A DNA stretch of 64,000 nucleotides from the NCBI RefSeq assembly GCF_025398155.2, contig NZ_CP104562.2, forward strand, positions 930,001 to 994,000. The letters run 5' to 3'. Position 1 is the stretch's first letter; each line of letters opens with the position of its first letter. Source of the DNA: Roseateles amylovorans (GTDB taxonomy: Bacteria > Pseudomonadota > Gammaproteobacteria > Burkholderiales > Burkholderiaceae_C). The position numbers and the translations under genes were made by a program. Below are positions 55,958 through 64,000 of this stretch, piece after piece. The notes under the pieces are model-generated. The model was not told where the DNA came from. It did no database searches and saw only the letters and a program-made list of their open reading frames with translations.

Positions 55958-57661
55958 ATGGGCTGCTGCAATGAACCGGTGAGCCTGTTGACAGGCACCG
56001 CCCCCGACCCGACGCAGCATGTCAACTATGCGCGCGGCATGGTGCTGGGCGTGGACGACTTCGTTCAGGAGTTCACCTATCTCGACGGACGCGATCGCTG
56101 GCAGGCCCGCGAGGCGCTGGGCTATGGCACGCTCAGCGGGCTGCGGGTGATGGCGGAGGTGGACGGCACCGAGGGGCCGCGGCTGCATGTCAGCGCCGGC
56201 TCCGCCCTCACACCCAGCGGCCGGCATCTGTGCGTGCCGGCCGACCAGTGCGCGGTCATCAACCGCTGGCTGGCCAAGCCTGACAACGCCGCCTTGGTGG
56301 GTCGGCTGCTGAATCCGTCGGGGGCGTCGGCGTCACCGCCACTGCCCGTGCCGTCCTCGCCGCCGACTTCGCCGCCGACCTCGCCGCCAGTGATCAGCGC
56401 CGGACCGATCGCGCTCCACCTGACCCTGTGCTGGTCCGATTGCCAGACCCGTCCGGTGCCGATTCCCGGTGCGCCGTGCCGGTCTGACGACACGTTGATG
56501 GCGCCGTCCCGCATCGCCGACGACTTCCGGCTGGAGCTGCGGGAGTTCGCGCCCCGTCAGACCGAGGAAGATGCGCTGCGGGACTATGTGCGCTGGCTGC
56601 GGGCCAATGTGGATCTGGGCGGTGGGAGCCCGCCGCCAGCAGCGGACGACATCGCCTGGATCGAGGCCTTGCGACCCGGCATCCAGCCGTGGCGGGATGC
56701 GGAGGCCGCGTCCCCGCCGCTGTCGCCACCGGCCTCGGTCGAGACGCTGGGCGATTACCTGTTTGATCTGGCGGCGCCGGTGCAGGTGGCGCGCGACGAT
56801 CTGTGCGCCTTCCTTCGGGTGGCGCTGCGCTTCTGGGTCACCGAGCTGCGACCGATGTGGATGGCCATGCGCTGCCACCGGGTGGAGCAGGGCGATGCGG
56901 ACTGCCTGCTGCTGGCGATCGTCAGCTTCGATGTGCAGTGGATCGGTGGCTCGCCGTCCGGCGCTTGGCAGATCGTGGGCAGCCCGCCGATGATCGGCAT
57001 CGATGAGCGCACCCGGCCGGTGCTGGCGCACCTGCGCTTCCTGCAGGAATGGGCTCTGTGCGGCTGCGATTGCGGCGGCGGTGGTGGCGGTGGAGCCGGC
57101 ACCGCACCCATCAGCGGAGGCGGGGGAGGCGGAGGTGGCGGTGGCGGTGGCGGTGGCGGAGGAACGCCCATCGCCGGACCGGTGCTGGTGCCGCCAATCG
57201 GTCGCACGCCGCTGCCGACGCCGATCCGGCCCTCTCCGGTGACGCCCTTGACGCCGCCGGCACCGGGACCGGTGGCGAGTGCGCCGACGGTCGAGCCGCT
57301 GCGCCTGCCGCTGGTGCGCGTGAACACGGACCTGACGCTGGATGACAGCCATTCCTACATCCTGGCGCGGGATGCGGTCGCGTTGACGATCACGCTGCCG
57401 GCGTCCTCGGCTTCGGCCGAGGGGCGTGTCTATGTGGTGAAGAACGTCAATGTGCCGACACTCACAGTGCGGGTGGGTGAATCGACCGGCGACACGGTGG
57501 ATGACCAGCCGCACCTGACGATCGCGCGGGGCCGCGCTGTGACCCTGATCGCAGACGGCGCCGGGCATTGGTATGACGTGGGCGACGGCGCGGGGCAGGG
57601 CACCCGGACTGCGCCGGGGACGGGAACAGCCACGGGCACGCGCACCAGGAGGCCGTCATGA
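55958..57661 (+). CDS. Injection-system accessory protein with poly-Gly linker and fibre-like C-terminus
   Basis: A 567-residue protein. The N-terminal domain (VNYARGMVLGVDDFVQEFTY, WQAREALGYGTLSGLRVMAE, LHVSAGSALTPSGRHLCVPA) is related in layout to the start of the next protein. Residues about 290-350 include FLRVALRFWVTELRPMWMAM. A Cys motif (CGCDCGG) leads into long Gly tracts near residues 370-405 and a Pro-rich linker. The C-terminal 110 residues (SYILARDAVALTITLPASSA, GRVYVVKNVNVPTLTVRVGE, ARGRAVTLIADGAGHWYDVG) match the small beta domain seen at the ends of phage tail fibres. CCAGGAG precedes the ATG. It is likely exposed on the particle; the function is inferred. Confidence 0.8.
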   Translation: MGCCNEPVSLLTGTAPDPTQHVNYARGMVLGVDDFVQEFTYLDGRDRWQAREALGYGTLSGLRVMAEVDGTEGPRLHVSAGSALTPSGRHLCVPADQCAVINRWLAKPDNAALVGRLLNPSGASASPPLPVPSSPPTSPPTSPPVISAGPIALHLTLCWSDCQTRPVPIPGAPCRSDDTLMAPSRIADDFRLELREFAPRQTEEDALRDYVRWLRANVDLGGGSPPPAADDIAWIEALRPGIQPWRDAEAASPPLSPPASVETLGDYLFDLAAPVQVARDDLCAFLRVALRFWVTELRPMWMAMRCHRVEQGDADCLLLAIVSFDVQWIGGSPSGAWQIVGSPPMIGIDERTRPVLAHLRFLQEWALCGCDCGGGGGGGAGTAPISGGGGGGGGGGGGGGGGTPIAGPVLVPPIGRTPLPTPIRPSPVTPLTPPAPGPVASAPTVEPLRLPLVRVNTDLTLDDSHSYILARDAVALTITLPASSASAEGRVYVVKNVNVPTLTVRVGESTGDTVDDQPHLTIARGRAVTLIADGAGHWYDVGDGAGQGTRTAPGTGTATGTRTRRPS

Positions 57662-58965
57662 GCGGCGATGCCCTGCAATTGGAGGAGCCGCTGAAGGACG
57701 GCGGCATCCGCAGCGTCAACTTCTTCAACGGACGCCTGCTGACGAGCAAGGACCTGTCGCGCGAGCAGCAGGCCCGGCGCGATTGGGATGCGCGCTTGGG
57801 CCTGGCGATCGGCGATGGTGTGGCCTTCGGCCTGGAGGCGGCCCGGGATGCGGATCTGGATGCGCCGCTGGCCCCGGTGTTGCGGGTCAAGGCGGGCCTG
57901 GCGGTGAACCGCGCGGGCCAGACCTTGCGGCTGGGCATGGACACCAGCGTGGCGCTGACACGGCGCTTCGATGCCGGCACGGCCAGCGCCTGCGACTGCG
58001 TCTTCGCCAACTGCAATCCGCTGAGCGACGGCACTTATGTGGCGGGCGCCGGCGTCTACCTGCTGACGATTGCGCCGGCCCAGCTGTCGGAGGGGCGGGC
58101 GCCGACGAACGGTCTGGATCCCGGCAATGTGCGCTGCAACACCGATGTGACGGTGGAAGGGCTGCAGTTCCGGCTGCTGTCGATTTCGCCGCAGCGCTAT
58201 GCGGGGCTGGACATTGCCTCGCCGCAGTTTCGCAATCGGCTGGCCTATCGGTGCTTCGGCGTGGAGGCGCGCGAGGCCATCGTGATCGATCCCTGGCGCA
58301 GCGATCCACCGAGTTACGGACTGGTGGACGACTTGCGCGGCACCGGTGCGTTGTCGGACTGCGATGTGCCGCTGGCGCTGGTGTTCTGGACGGCCAGCGG
58401 GCTGCGCTTCGTGGACCTGTGGTCGGTGCGTCGTCGGTTGCTGGGGCCCGATGCGCTGGGCGCGCAGGCGTTCGTCGCACGGGATCGGCGGCTGGTGGAG
58501 GCCGAGGCCATGTGCGCCCAGTTCCAGCAGCATCTGGGCGACTTGCTGGCCGCGAGTGCGACGCCCGCGTCGCTGCAGGTGAAGGACCACTGCCGCTACC
58601 TGCCGCCGTTCGGCATGGTGCCGCTGCAGAGCCCGCCGCTGCGGGGCTTCGGCGATGCGGCGTTCTTCAGCGGCGTGCCGCGCCGGCCGGTGCCGGGCAG
58701 TGGGCAGTCGACGCCGTTCATGGATGGGCGGCAGTTGGGGGCCTTGCGGCAGATCGCCTTGGCCCACGCGCCGATCGATCTGACGGCGGGTGAATTCGTG
58801 CGGGTGTATCGGCCGTCGCAGAACGTGCAGGCCGCATTGACCGGTCTGCCGGTTCAGCCGGTGATCGTGTTCGCGAGCGGTCTGACGCCGGAGTTGGCGG
58901 TGGCGCGCTTCGACATGGCACGGGCCGACTTCAGCAATTTCTCGGACTGCTGCGGCGGTTCGTAG
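57658..58965 (+). CDS. Injection-system accessory protein, paralogue of the preceding N-terminal domain
   Basis: A 435-residue protein. The start (RSVNFFNGRLLTSKDLSREQ, ARRDWDARLGLAIGDGVAFG, VLRVKAGLAVNRAGQTLRLG) parallels the preceding protein in order and spacing, so they share a domain that recurs in phage and eCIS baseplate loci. The rest is soluble with a few Cys (SACDCVFANCNPLS, ending NFSDCCGGS). No catalytic motif is seen. ATG overlaps the previous stop as ATGA. Probably a baseplate or fibre-attachment component; the exact role is unknown. Confidence 0.8.
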   Translation: MSGDALQLEEPLKDGGIRSVNFFNGRLLTSKDLSREQQARRDWDARLGLAIGDGVAFGLEAARDADLDAPLAPVLRVKAGLAVNRAGQTLRLGMDTSVALTRRFDAGTASACDCVFANCNPLSDGTYVAGAGVYLLTIAPAQLSEGRAPTNGLDPGNVRCNTDVTVEGLQFRLLSISPQRYAGLDIASPQFRNRLAYRCFGVEAREAIVIDPWRSDPPSYGLVDDLRGTGALSDCDVPLALVFWTASGLRFVDLWSVRRRLLGPDALGAQAFVARDRRLVEAEAMCAQFQQHLGDLLAASATPASLQVKDHCRYLPPFGMVPLQSPPLRGFGDAAFFSGVPRRPVPGSGQSTPFMDGRQLGALRQIALAHAPIDLTAGEFVRVYRPSQNVQAALTGLPVQPVIVFASGLTPELAVARFDMARADFSNFSDCCGGS

Positions 58966-58989
58966 TCCAGGGTCTCAAAGGAGCGGGTC

Positions 58990-59931
58990 ATGGCAGCCAT
59001 CAACGACACCATCAATCCGGGCGACGTGATCTCGTCGGCATTGATGCGCAAGATCATCGACCTGATCAACGCACATGATGCGGCGTTGAGCGGCGGGGGA
59101 GGCGGCGGCGGCATCACCGTGCCCAACCTGTTCGGGCGACCGCTCTCCGAGGCACGGATCTCGCTGCAGTTGCAGCAGCTGTCGCTCGGGACAGTGGTCG
59201 ACACAGGCGGCGTGATCATCAATCCATCCGCCTCGGCGTCGGCATCCTTGATGGTGCTCAATCAGGTCCCTGTCGCCGGTTCGCAGACCGTGGCCGGCGG
59301 TGCGGTGAACTTGGTCGTGGCCGGAAGCAGCGGGGGCACGGCACCGCCGCCGCCAGCGAACCCGGTGGTGACGCTGTTGGTGCCGACCTCGGTGAGGGCG
59401 GGCGGATCGCTGGAGATCCGTGGATCGGGGTTCGCCGGCGCGAGCTCGACGGTGACGATGGGCGGCATCAATGCGGTGGTCCTGGGCACCAGCAATGCCA
59501 CCCGATTGTTCGTGACGGTGCCGAGCGGCATTCCCGGCGCGCCCTCGCTGCCCGGAGGTGCGCCCGCCACGGACATCGTGGTGCGCGTGGTCAACCCCGG
59601 CGGGCAGGCGGCGACGATGGCGGTGACGGTGCTGCCCCCGTTGACCAACCCGTTGGCCATCTCCTCGATCACGCCAAATCCGGTCTCGGTGGGGCAGGCG
59701 GTGACCGTTGCAGGAACCGGTTTCTCGGCGACACCGGGCCAGCAATCGGTGAGCTTCGGCGGGGTTCCCGCGACGCCGTCGGCCGCCACGTCCACACAAC
59801 TGACCGTCACCGTGCCGACCGGCATTCCCGGCCTGGTGGCGCCTGGCGACAGCACCACGGTGAATGTCACCGTGACCCGTAGCACCGACAACGTGACCAG
59901 CGGCGCCCTGCCGCTGTCCGTCGACCTTTGA
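58990..59931 (+). CDS. PASTA-like and IPT/TIG-domain protein, possible fibre or adhesin
   Basis: A 313-residue protein. A short helical start (DTINPGDVISSALMRKIIDL) and poly-Gly linker are followed by a PASTA-like module near residues 42-110 (ITVPNLFGRPLSEARISLQL, VLNQVPVAGSQTVAGGAVNL). A Pro linker leads into two IPT/TIG Ig-like domains at about 125-215 and 220-310 (SVRAGGSLEIRGSGFAGASS and ISSITPNPVSVGQAVTVAGT, then GFSATPGQQSVSFGGVPA). There is no signal peptide, so it should be packed on the particle rather than secreted. Ig-like repeats suit target binding. AAGGAG lies ten bases upstream of the ATG. Confidence 0.82.
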   Translation: MAAINDTINPGDVISSALMRKIIDLINAHDAALSGGGGGGGITVPNLFGRPLSEARISLQLQQLSLGTVVDTGGVIINPSASASASLMVLNQVPVAGSQTVAGGAVNLVVAGSSGGTAPPPPANPVVTLLVPTSVRAGGSLEIRGSGFAGASSTVTMGGINAVVLGTSNATRLFVTVPSGIPGAPSLPGGAPATDIVVRVVNPGGQAATMAVTVLPPLTNPLAISSITPNPVSVGQAVTVAGTGFSATPGQQSVSFGGVPATPSAATSTQLTVTVPTGIPGLVAPGDSTTVNVTVTRSTDNVTSGALPLSVDL

Positions 59932-59947
59932 TCACCTGGAGTCCTCG

Positions 59948-62800
59948 ATGAAATCAGCTGTTCTTGTCTTTGCGGTGGCGGCGACTGCCACTGGTCTGTT
60001 GGCATCCGACGCTCGTGCTGACGCGACCGTGGCGTTCGTCATCAACGATCGACCCGCCAAAGTCCCCGTGGCCCGCGTGCGCTGGAACTTCGCACTGGCG
60101 GGTGCGCCGGCTGGTGCTTCTGCCTCCATCAATGGCGTCGCGGCCTCAGTGGGCATGGGATTCGTGAGTCTTCCCAACGGAGATCGATTCCGTCTGGACG
60201 GCGCGCCGACGATGAACAGCGGTCAGGCGGTGAGTTTGCTGTACGAGGCCCGCAGTCATTTTGATCCGTCAGATTTCTGCCAGTTGAAGGCGGGATTGCC
60301 GGCCAATACGCTGCCCAAGACGGTGACGGTGAATTTTTCCGGCCCGCAGATCACCCAACATGCACTGGGGGCCTATACCGTTGCCGGTGTGACTAAAGCG
60401 ACGACCTTGTTGTGCCAACAAGCGAAGCGCCGGGTGCAAGACGGGTACGCGGTCAATACGCCACCGCCTGCGCCGGCCCCTGCTGCACCGCAGCGCCTGC
60501 CACTGGATGTCATCCTGGTGTTGGACAAGTCAGGCAGCATGGGCTGGGAACTTCCGGGCAGTGCGCCCAACAGCCTCCCGACGCGCTGGACCGCCTTGGG
60601 GACTGCACTCGATCAATTCGTCGCCTTGTGGGACCAGGCCTCGGAGTCGGGCGTGACGGGCGATCGGCTGGGTCTGGTTCATTTCGATTCCACGGGGCAG
60701 CCGGCGGATTTCGGTGGGGGCAGCATCTTTCGAACCCGCGGCAACTGGGCGTCGTTGTTGGCCCAGGCCAAGGGCAAGTCACCGGGAGGCAGCACCGCCA
60801 TCGGCGATGGGCTGAACAAGGCCATCGGCAAGTGGGTGAGCGATCCCGCCAACTTTGATGCAGCGGTCATCCTGATGACCGATGGCGAGCAGAACGTCGA
60901 TCCGCGCATCGCCAAGATTGCGGGGACCGACGACTGGGCGCTTGGCGCTGTGGGGGCGCCGGTGGCGGGCACGGATGAGCTCTACAGAAAGGGCCTGCCG
61001 ATCCAGACCATCGGCTTTGGAACCCCCGCGTCGATCGAAACCGATCTGTTGAGCGGCATTGCCGCTCAGACCGCCGGAACCTCCATCGTGACTGCAACTG
61101 CCACGGGGTTGTCGACGGCCATGCAGGATGTGCTGCTGCAAGCGCTCAAGGGCAATACCTTGGGGCTGCTGGCTCGCACCACCGGGACGGTGGCTGGGAT
61201 TGGCGCGCCTCCGATCCGGCTCAGAAGCCTTCCTGCTGCCGCGGGGGCATCTGCTCCCACCGGACCGCTCTCGGCGCCGATCCCGCTGCAGGTCGATCCG
61301 TCGGTCCGCCGGGTCACGGTGGTGCTCGATTGGGTCGGGCGGAGCAATCTGTTCAGGCTCTGGCTGCAGCCGCCGGGGGGCACGGCGATCAAGCCATCGC
61401 TCCAGAAGCTGGGTTCAAGTTGGCTGGTGGCGTCAGTCGATGTGCCTGCGGACGGTCCCGGCGGTGAATGGAATGCGCTCGTTGAGGGCAACGACATCAG
61501 TGCGCCGACGCCGTTCCGACTCTCTGCCTACGCGGTCGACAGTCGACTGAAGTACGCCTTGAACTTCGGTCGCGACAGCAGTGGCACCGGGGATGCGATC
61601 CCGCTGATGGTGGAGGCCACTTATGACGGCAAGCCGCTGACGGGCATCGCCGGGGGCATCCGCATCCGCCCGGCCTCGCCGGCCGAGTCCGCCGGCAACA
61701 TCCTGCATGCCGCCGCCACCGCCGGCCCCGACCCTCGGCCGGATCAGAGCGCCACCACCGCCAAGGCGTTGTCACTGGCGGTGACGGACAAGTTGCTGGA
61801 GCGGATCGAGCCCAAGCCCACCGGCCAGCAACTGATCCTCAGCGACGCCGGAACCAGTGGCGATACATCGGCCAATGACGGTGTCTACACCGGCAGCGTG
61901 TCCGACACCCGAGTGCCGGGGCGCTACCGCTTCGATGTGGCGCTGGAATGGGACGATCCGAGGACCGGCAAGGTGCGGCGGATTGAATCGATCGAACGGG
62001 TGGTCTCGGCCATTCCCAACAGCGGGCAGACGGTGGTGGCCATCGCGGCGCCGACCGGTGATGGCGTCTATCAGGTCAAGGTGACGCCGCGGGATCGGTT
62101 CGGCAACCATGTCGGGCCGGGTTATGGCCGCGTGGTGCAAGTCAAGGTGAGTGGATCAGGCATCGTCGGTCCGGTCGCCGACCCGCTGCAGACCGGCGAC
62201 TACACCGTCCGCATCAGCGGCGTGGCACCCGGCACCACACCGGGACTGGATATCTGGGTCGATGGCCGGCCGGTGCGCACCGGTCAGCCCCTGAAGCCCG
62301 GCACCAGCGGCGGCGAGTACGGGCCCATTCCCGGACCCGGCCCGGGCCCGGGCAGCAGCCCTTACGCCCTGTGGCTGGCCGGCGGCATCGCCATCCCGCA
62401 TGGCAAGTTCGCCGACACCCAGAGCACCGGACCGGCTTTGGCCATCGGCATCGACTATGCGTTCTCCAGCGACATGTCGCTCGAAGGCACCGTCTCCTGG
62501 CATCGGCTGGACGGCAAGACCGGCCAACCCAATGCGAAGGTCACGCAGGTCGGGCTGAACGGCAAGTGGTATTTCTCGCCCGGCACCGGGCCGATGCGGC
62601 CGTTCGCCACCTTGGGCGCGGGCGTCTACAGCTTCGATCCGGGCAAGAGCCGGCTGGGCTTCAACATCGGGCTGGGTGGGCAATGGCAGGTGGCGCCGCA
62701 ATGGTCGGTGGAGGGCCGCTATCAACTGCATGCGGTCACCAGCAACTCGCCGCAGTCGGTGCATTCGACGCTGCTGCTTGGCCTGCGCTACTCCTACTGA
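59948..62800 (+). CDS. Exported vWA-domain protein with C-terminal outer-membrane beta-barrel
   Basis: A 950-residue protein with a Sec signal peptide (KSAVLVFAVAATATGLLASD, cleavage near Ala-Asp-Ala). A von Willebrand A domain covers about residues 187-400 with a full MIDAS start (DVILVLDKSGSMG), GGSTAIGDGLNKAI and VILMTDGEQN. Two or three Ig-like regions follow. A Pro-Gly linker near 795-805 precedes about 145 residues resembling an OmpA/OprF-type eight-strand barrel (YALWLAGGIAIPHGKF, GPALAIGIDYAF, GLNGKWYFSPGTGPMRPFAT, ending LLLGLRYSY with terminal aromatic). The only signal-peptide protein in the operon, it should sit in the producer's outer membrane with vWA in the periplasm or outside. 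Confidence 0.85.
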   Translation: MKSAVLVFAVAATATGLLASDARADATVAFVINDRPAKVPVARVRWNFALAGAPAGASASINGVAASVGMGFVSLPNGDRFRLDGAPTMNSGQAVSLLYEARSHFDPSDFCQLKAGLPANTLPKTVTVNFSGPQITQHALGAYTVAGVTKATTLLCQQAKRRVQDGYAVNTPPPAPAPAAPQRLPLDVILVLDKSGSMGWELPGSAPNSLPTRWTALGTALDQFVALWDQASESGVTGDRLGLVHFDSTGQPADFGGGSIFRTRGNWASLLAQAKGKSPGGSTAIGDGLNKAIGKWVSDPANFDAAVILMTDGEQNVDPRIAKIAGTDDWALGAVGAPVAGTDELYRKGLPIQTIGFGTPASIETDLLSGIAAQTAGTSIVTATATGLSTAMQDVLLQALKGNTLGLLARTTGTVAGIGAPPIRLRSLPAAAGASAPTGPLSAPIPLQVDPSVRRVTVVLDWVGRSNLFRLWLQPPGGTAIKPSLQKLGSSWLVASVDVPADGPGGEWNALVEGNDISAPTPFRLSAYAVDSRLKYALNFGRDSSGTGDAIPLMVEATYDGKPLTGIAGGIRIRPASPAESAGNILHAAATAGPDPRPDQSATTAKALSLAVTDKLLERIEPKPTGQQLILSDAGTSGDTSANDGVYTGSVSDTRVPGRYRFDVALEWDDPRTGKVRRIESIERVVSAIPNSGQTVVAIAAPTGDGVYQVKVTPRDRFGNHVGPGYGRVVQVKVSGSGIVGPVADPLQTGDYTVRISGVAPGTTPGLDIWVDGRPVRTGQPLKPGTSGGEYGPIPGPGPGPGSSPYALWLAGGIAIPHGKFADTQSTGPALAIGIDYAFSSDMSLEGTVSWHRLDGKTGQPNAKVTQVGLNGKWYFSPGTGPMRPFATLGAGVYSFDPGKSRLGFNIGLGGQWQVAPQWSVEGRYQLHAVTSNSPQSVHSTLLLGLRYSY

Positions 62801-62812
62801 ACGGAGCCCGCG

Positions 62813-64000
62813 ATGTCGCTGCCGGTCCGCCATGGCGCCTTGCTGCAGCGGGTGCGTCTGGCCATCGGTGCGGGCGCCGGTGCCGGACTGACCGGCCGGG
62901 CAGCGATCGACCCGCTCCGGGCCCGGCAGGGTCTTGAGCGGGCGCTCGCCGGCGTGGATTGGTCGCCGTCGTCCTTGGGACCGTCCGCGCTGCTGTTCGT
63001 CCGCCGCTTGACAGTGCAGGGGCGGCGCGGACCGCCGCGGGGCGATGAGCCATCGGGCGAATTCGCGCGGCAGGTGTCGAGCGCCGTGAGCGCGCAGGCG
63101 GCGAAGGCTCAGCGACCGTGGCTGCGCAGCGATGCCGCGGCGGCGCCTGCCGTCTGCTTCGCCGATGAGGCGGAGCTCTCCGCCTGCCTGTGGCGGGATT
63201 GGCTGCATCGCACGCTGGATGCAGGCTGGTGGTGGCACAGCGTGCTGGGGAGGCAGACCCCGCGCCAATGGCTGAAGGCGGAGGTGATCGATCATGGTGA
63301 CCGTCTGGTGCCGACGCTGTCTCTCCTGGCGGCCCGTGGCCTGGCGACCGCTGCCGTCACGCGCATGGATGCAGCGGAGGTCGCCGCGGGACTTCGCGCG
63401 CTCATGGCCTCCCACGCCATGCCCGGGATCGAGGCGAGGTCGAACGAGGCACTGCGGCGGCCGGGTGATCAAGAGCGAGGCGAGCTCCAGAGCCCGAGCG
63501 GCCATGCCACACCATCGGGCCTGTCCGATTCCCGCGACCGTGCCACGCCGCTGACGCTGCGCCGCTTGCTGCAGGTGGTCCCCGAGCTTCAACGATTCAC
63601 CGGTGATTCGATGGCTGGCCGGCTGTTGGCGGGTGCCCTGGCCGTGCAGCGTGAACCGGCCTGGGCGCGCTCGTCGGCGTTGCTGCACGCGCTGGATCAT
63701 TGGGCTCACACGGATGCGCCGCCGGTGACCGATCGCCGCGGTGACCCGGAGGCGGACGCGGAGGTGCACACGACGCCGCCACCGCGCGCTGGCGATGGGC
63801 GATCGGCGCTGCGGTCAGTCGACTCATCCGATAAGCGACCGTCTGCGGTGCCACCGTCACCCGAGGCGGAGCGCACCACGTCCGGCCTGGCAATGAATGA
63901 GTCGTCGACCCTGACGGGTCATGGCGCCGAGCGCGGTCTCGCCAGAGATCCCAATGCGCTACCGGATGACGACGCGCCGCAAAGGCGATCGGCCGGCACG
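62813..64000 (+). CDS. Unknown protein of the injection-system operon, 3' end outside window
   Basis: The frame starts at ATG 62813, 12 bases after the previous stop with GGAG upstream, and stays open for 396 codons to the window end. The N-terminal 130 residues are ordered (VRHGALLQRVRLAIGAGAGA, SALLFVRRLTVQGRRGP, ACLWRDWLHRTLDAGWWWHS). A helical region follows (LTLRRLLQVVPELQRF), then a long charged low-complexity stretch. I do not recognise a family. In related loci this place, after fibre genes, is used by the tape-measure protein or by proteins ahead of the AAA+ ATPase. A tape-measure role is possible but unproven. Confidence 0.7.
   Translation, partial: MSLPVRHGALLQRVRLAIGAGAGAGLTGRAAIDPLRARQGLERALAGVDWSPSSLGPSALLFVRRLTVQGRRGPPRGDEPSGEFARQVSSAVSAQAAKAQRPWLRSDAAAAPAVCFADEAELSACLWRDWLHRTLDAGWWWHSVLGRQTPRQWLKAEVIDHGDRLVPTLSLLAARGLATAAVTRMDAAEVAAGLRALMASHAMPGIEARSNEALRRPGDQERGELQSPSGHATPSGLSDSRDRATPLTLRRLLQVVPELQRFTGDSMAGRLLAGALAVQREPAWARSSALLHALDHWAHTDAPPVTDRRGDPEADAEVHTTPPPRAGDGRSALRSVDSSDKRPSAVPPSPEAERTTSGLAMNESSTLTGHGAERGLARDPNALPDDDAPQRRSAGT

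Noticed and set aside
36842..64000. Prophage tail, R-type tailocin or type VI secretion system
   Set aside because: There are no capsid, terminase, integrase or lysis genes, and no TssJLM or TssBC pair. A DUF4255 cap, duplicated sheath and tube, and LysM adaptor point to eCIS. Genes beyond the window could still modify this.

Overview
The window is very GC-rich and gene-dense. It carries cyanase, EutBC, KatG, NarL/NarX-type pairs and LysR genes in an arrangement typical of a betaproteobacterium, most likely Burkholderiales of the Roseateles/Mitsuaria/Rubrivivax type. That placement is inferred from gene content and style, not from a marker gene.

Bases 1-18.1k are a mosaic of chromosomal genes. 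They hold the end of a hybrid sensor kinase, a LysR regulator, a NarX/NarL-like pair, a secreted protein of unknown function, a VOC-fold protein, and a large MscS-type channel divergent from a UvrA-like ABC ATPase that lacks the UvrB-binding domain. A PAS hybrid kinase, a HipBA-like toxin-antitoxin pair with four repeated operator-like sites, KatG and a PPC/DUF296 protein follow.

Bases 18.2-23.5k hold a tandem duplication of about 2.6 kb: two lipoprotein zinc metalloproteases, each with its upstream region and a heptamer tandem repeat. Their 3' 1.57 kb is nearly identical, while the N-terminal domains have diverged.

Bases 23.5-29.5k hold a PAS histidine kinase and NarL-type regulator, followed by an NrtABD-family ABC transporter and cyanase (cynS). 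This looks like cyanate uptake and detoxification. A perfect inverted repeat lies between the regulator and the transporter. A convergent gene of unknown function follows, then eutBC translationally coupled to a cold-shock/transmembrane/excalibur fusion, and a CAP-domain lipoprotein.

Bases 35.1k to the window end are the main discovery: one co-directional run of 20 genes encoding an extracellular contractile injection system (eCIS, Afp/PVC-like). It has a DUF4255 cap protein, two sheath-type proteins (640 and 1034 aa), two tubes, a LysM adaptor, gpD hub and gpV spike, gp25, a gpJ-like wedge and a gpI-like protein. It also has unusual accessories: a 718-aa protein ending in a hydrophobic membrane segment, two related proteins (one with a fibre-like C-terminus), a PASTA/IPT protein, and a signal-peptide vWA protein fused to a C-terminal beta-barrel. 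A dedicated sigma-54 activator lies directly upstream, and a -24/-12 promoter lies 25-30 bases before the first gene, so the injection system is probably switched by sigma-54. The AAA+ ATPase, a PAAR tip and any toxin cargo are not seen; the operon continues past base 64000.

Short intergenic tandem repeats with 6-12 bp units recur through the window.
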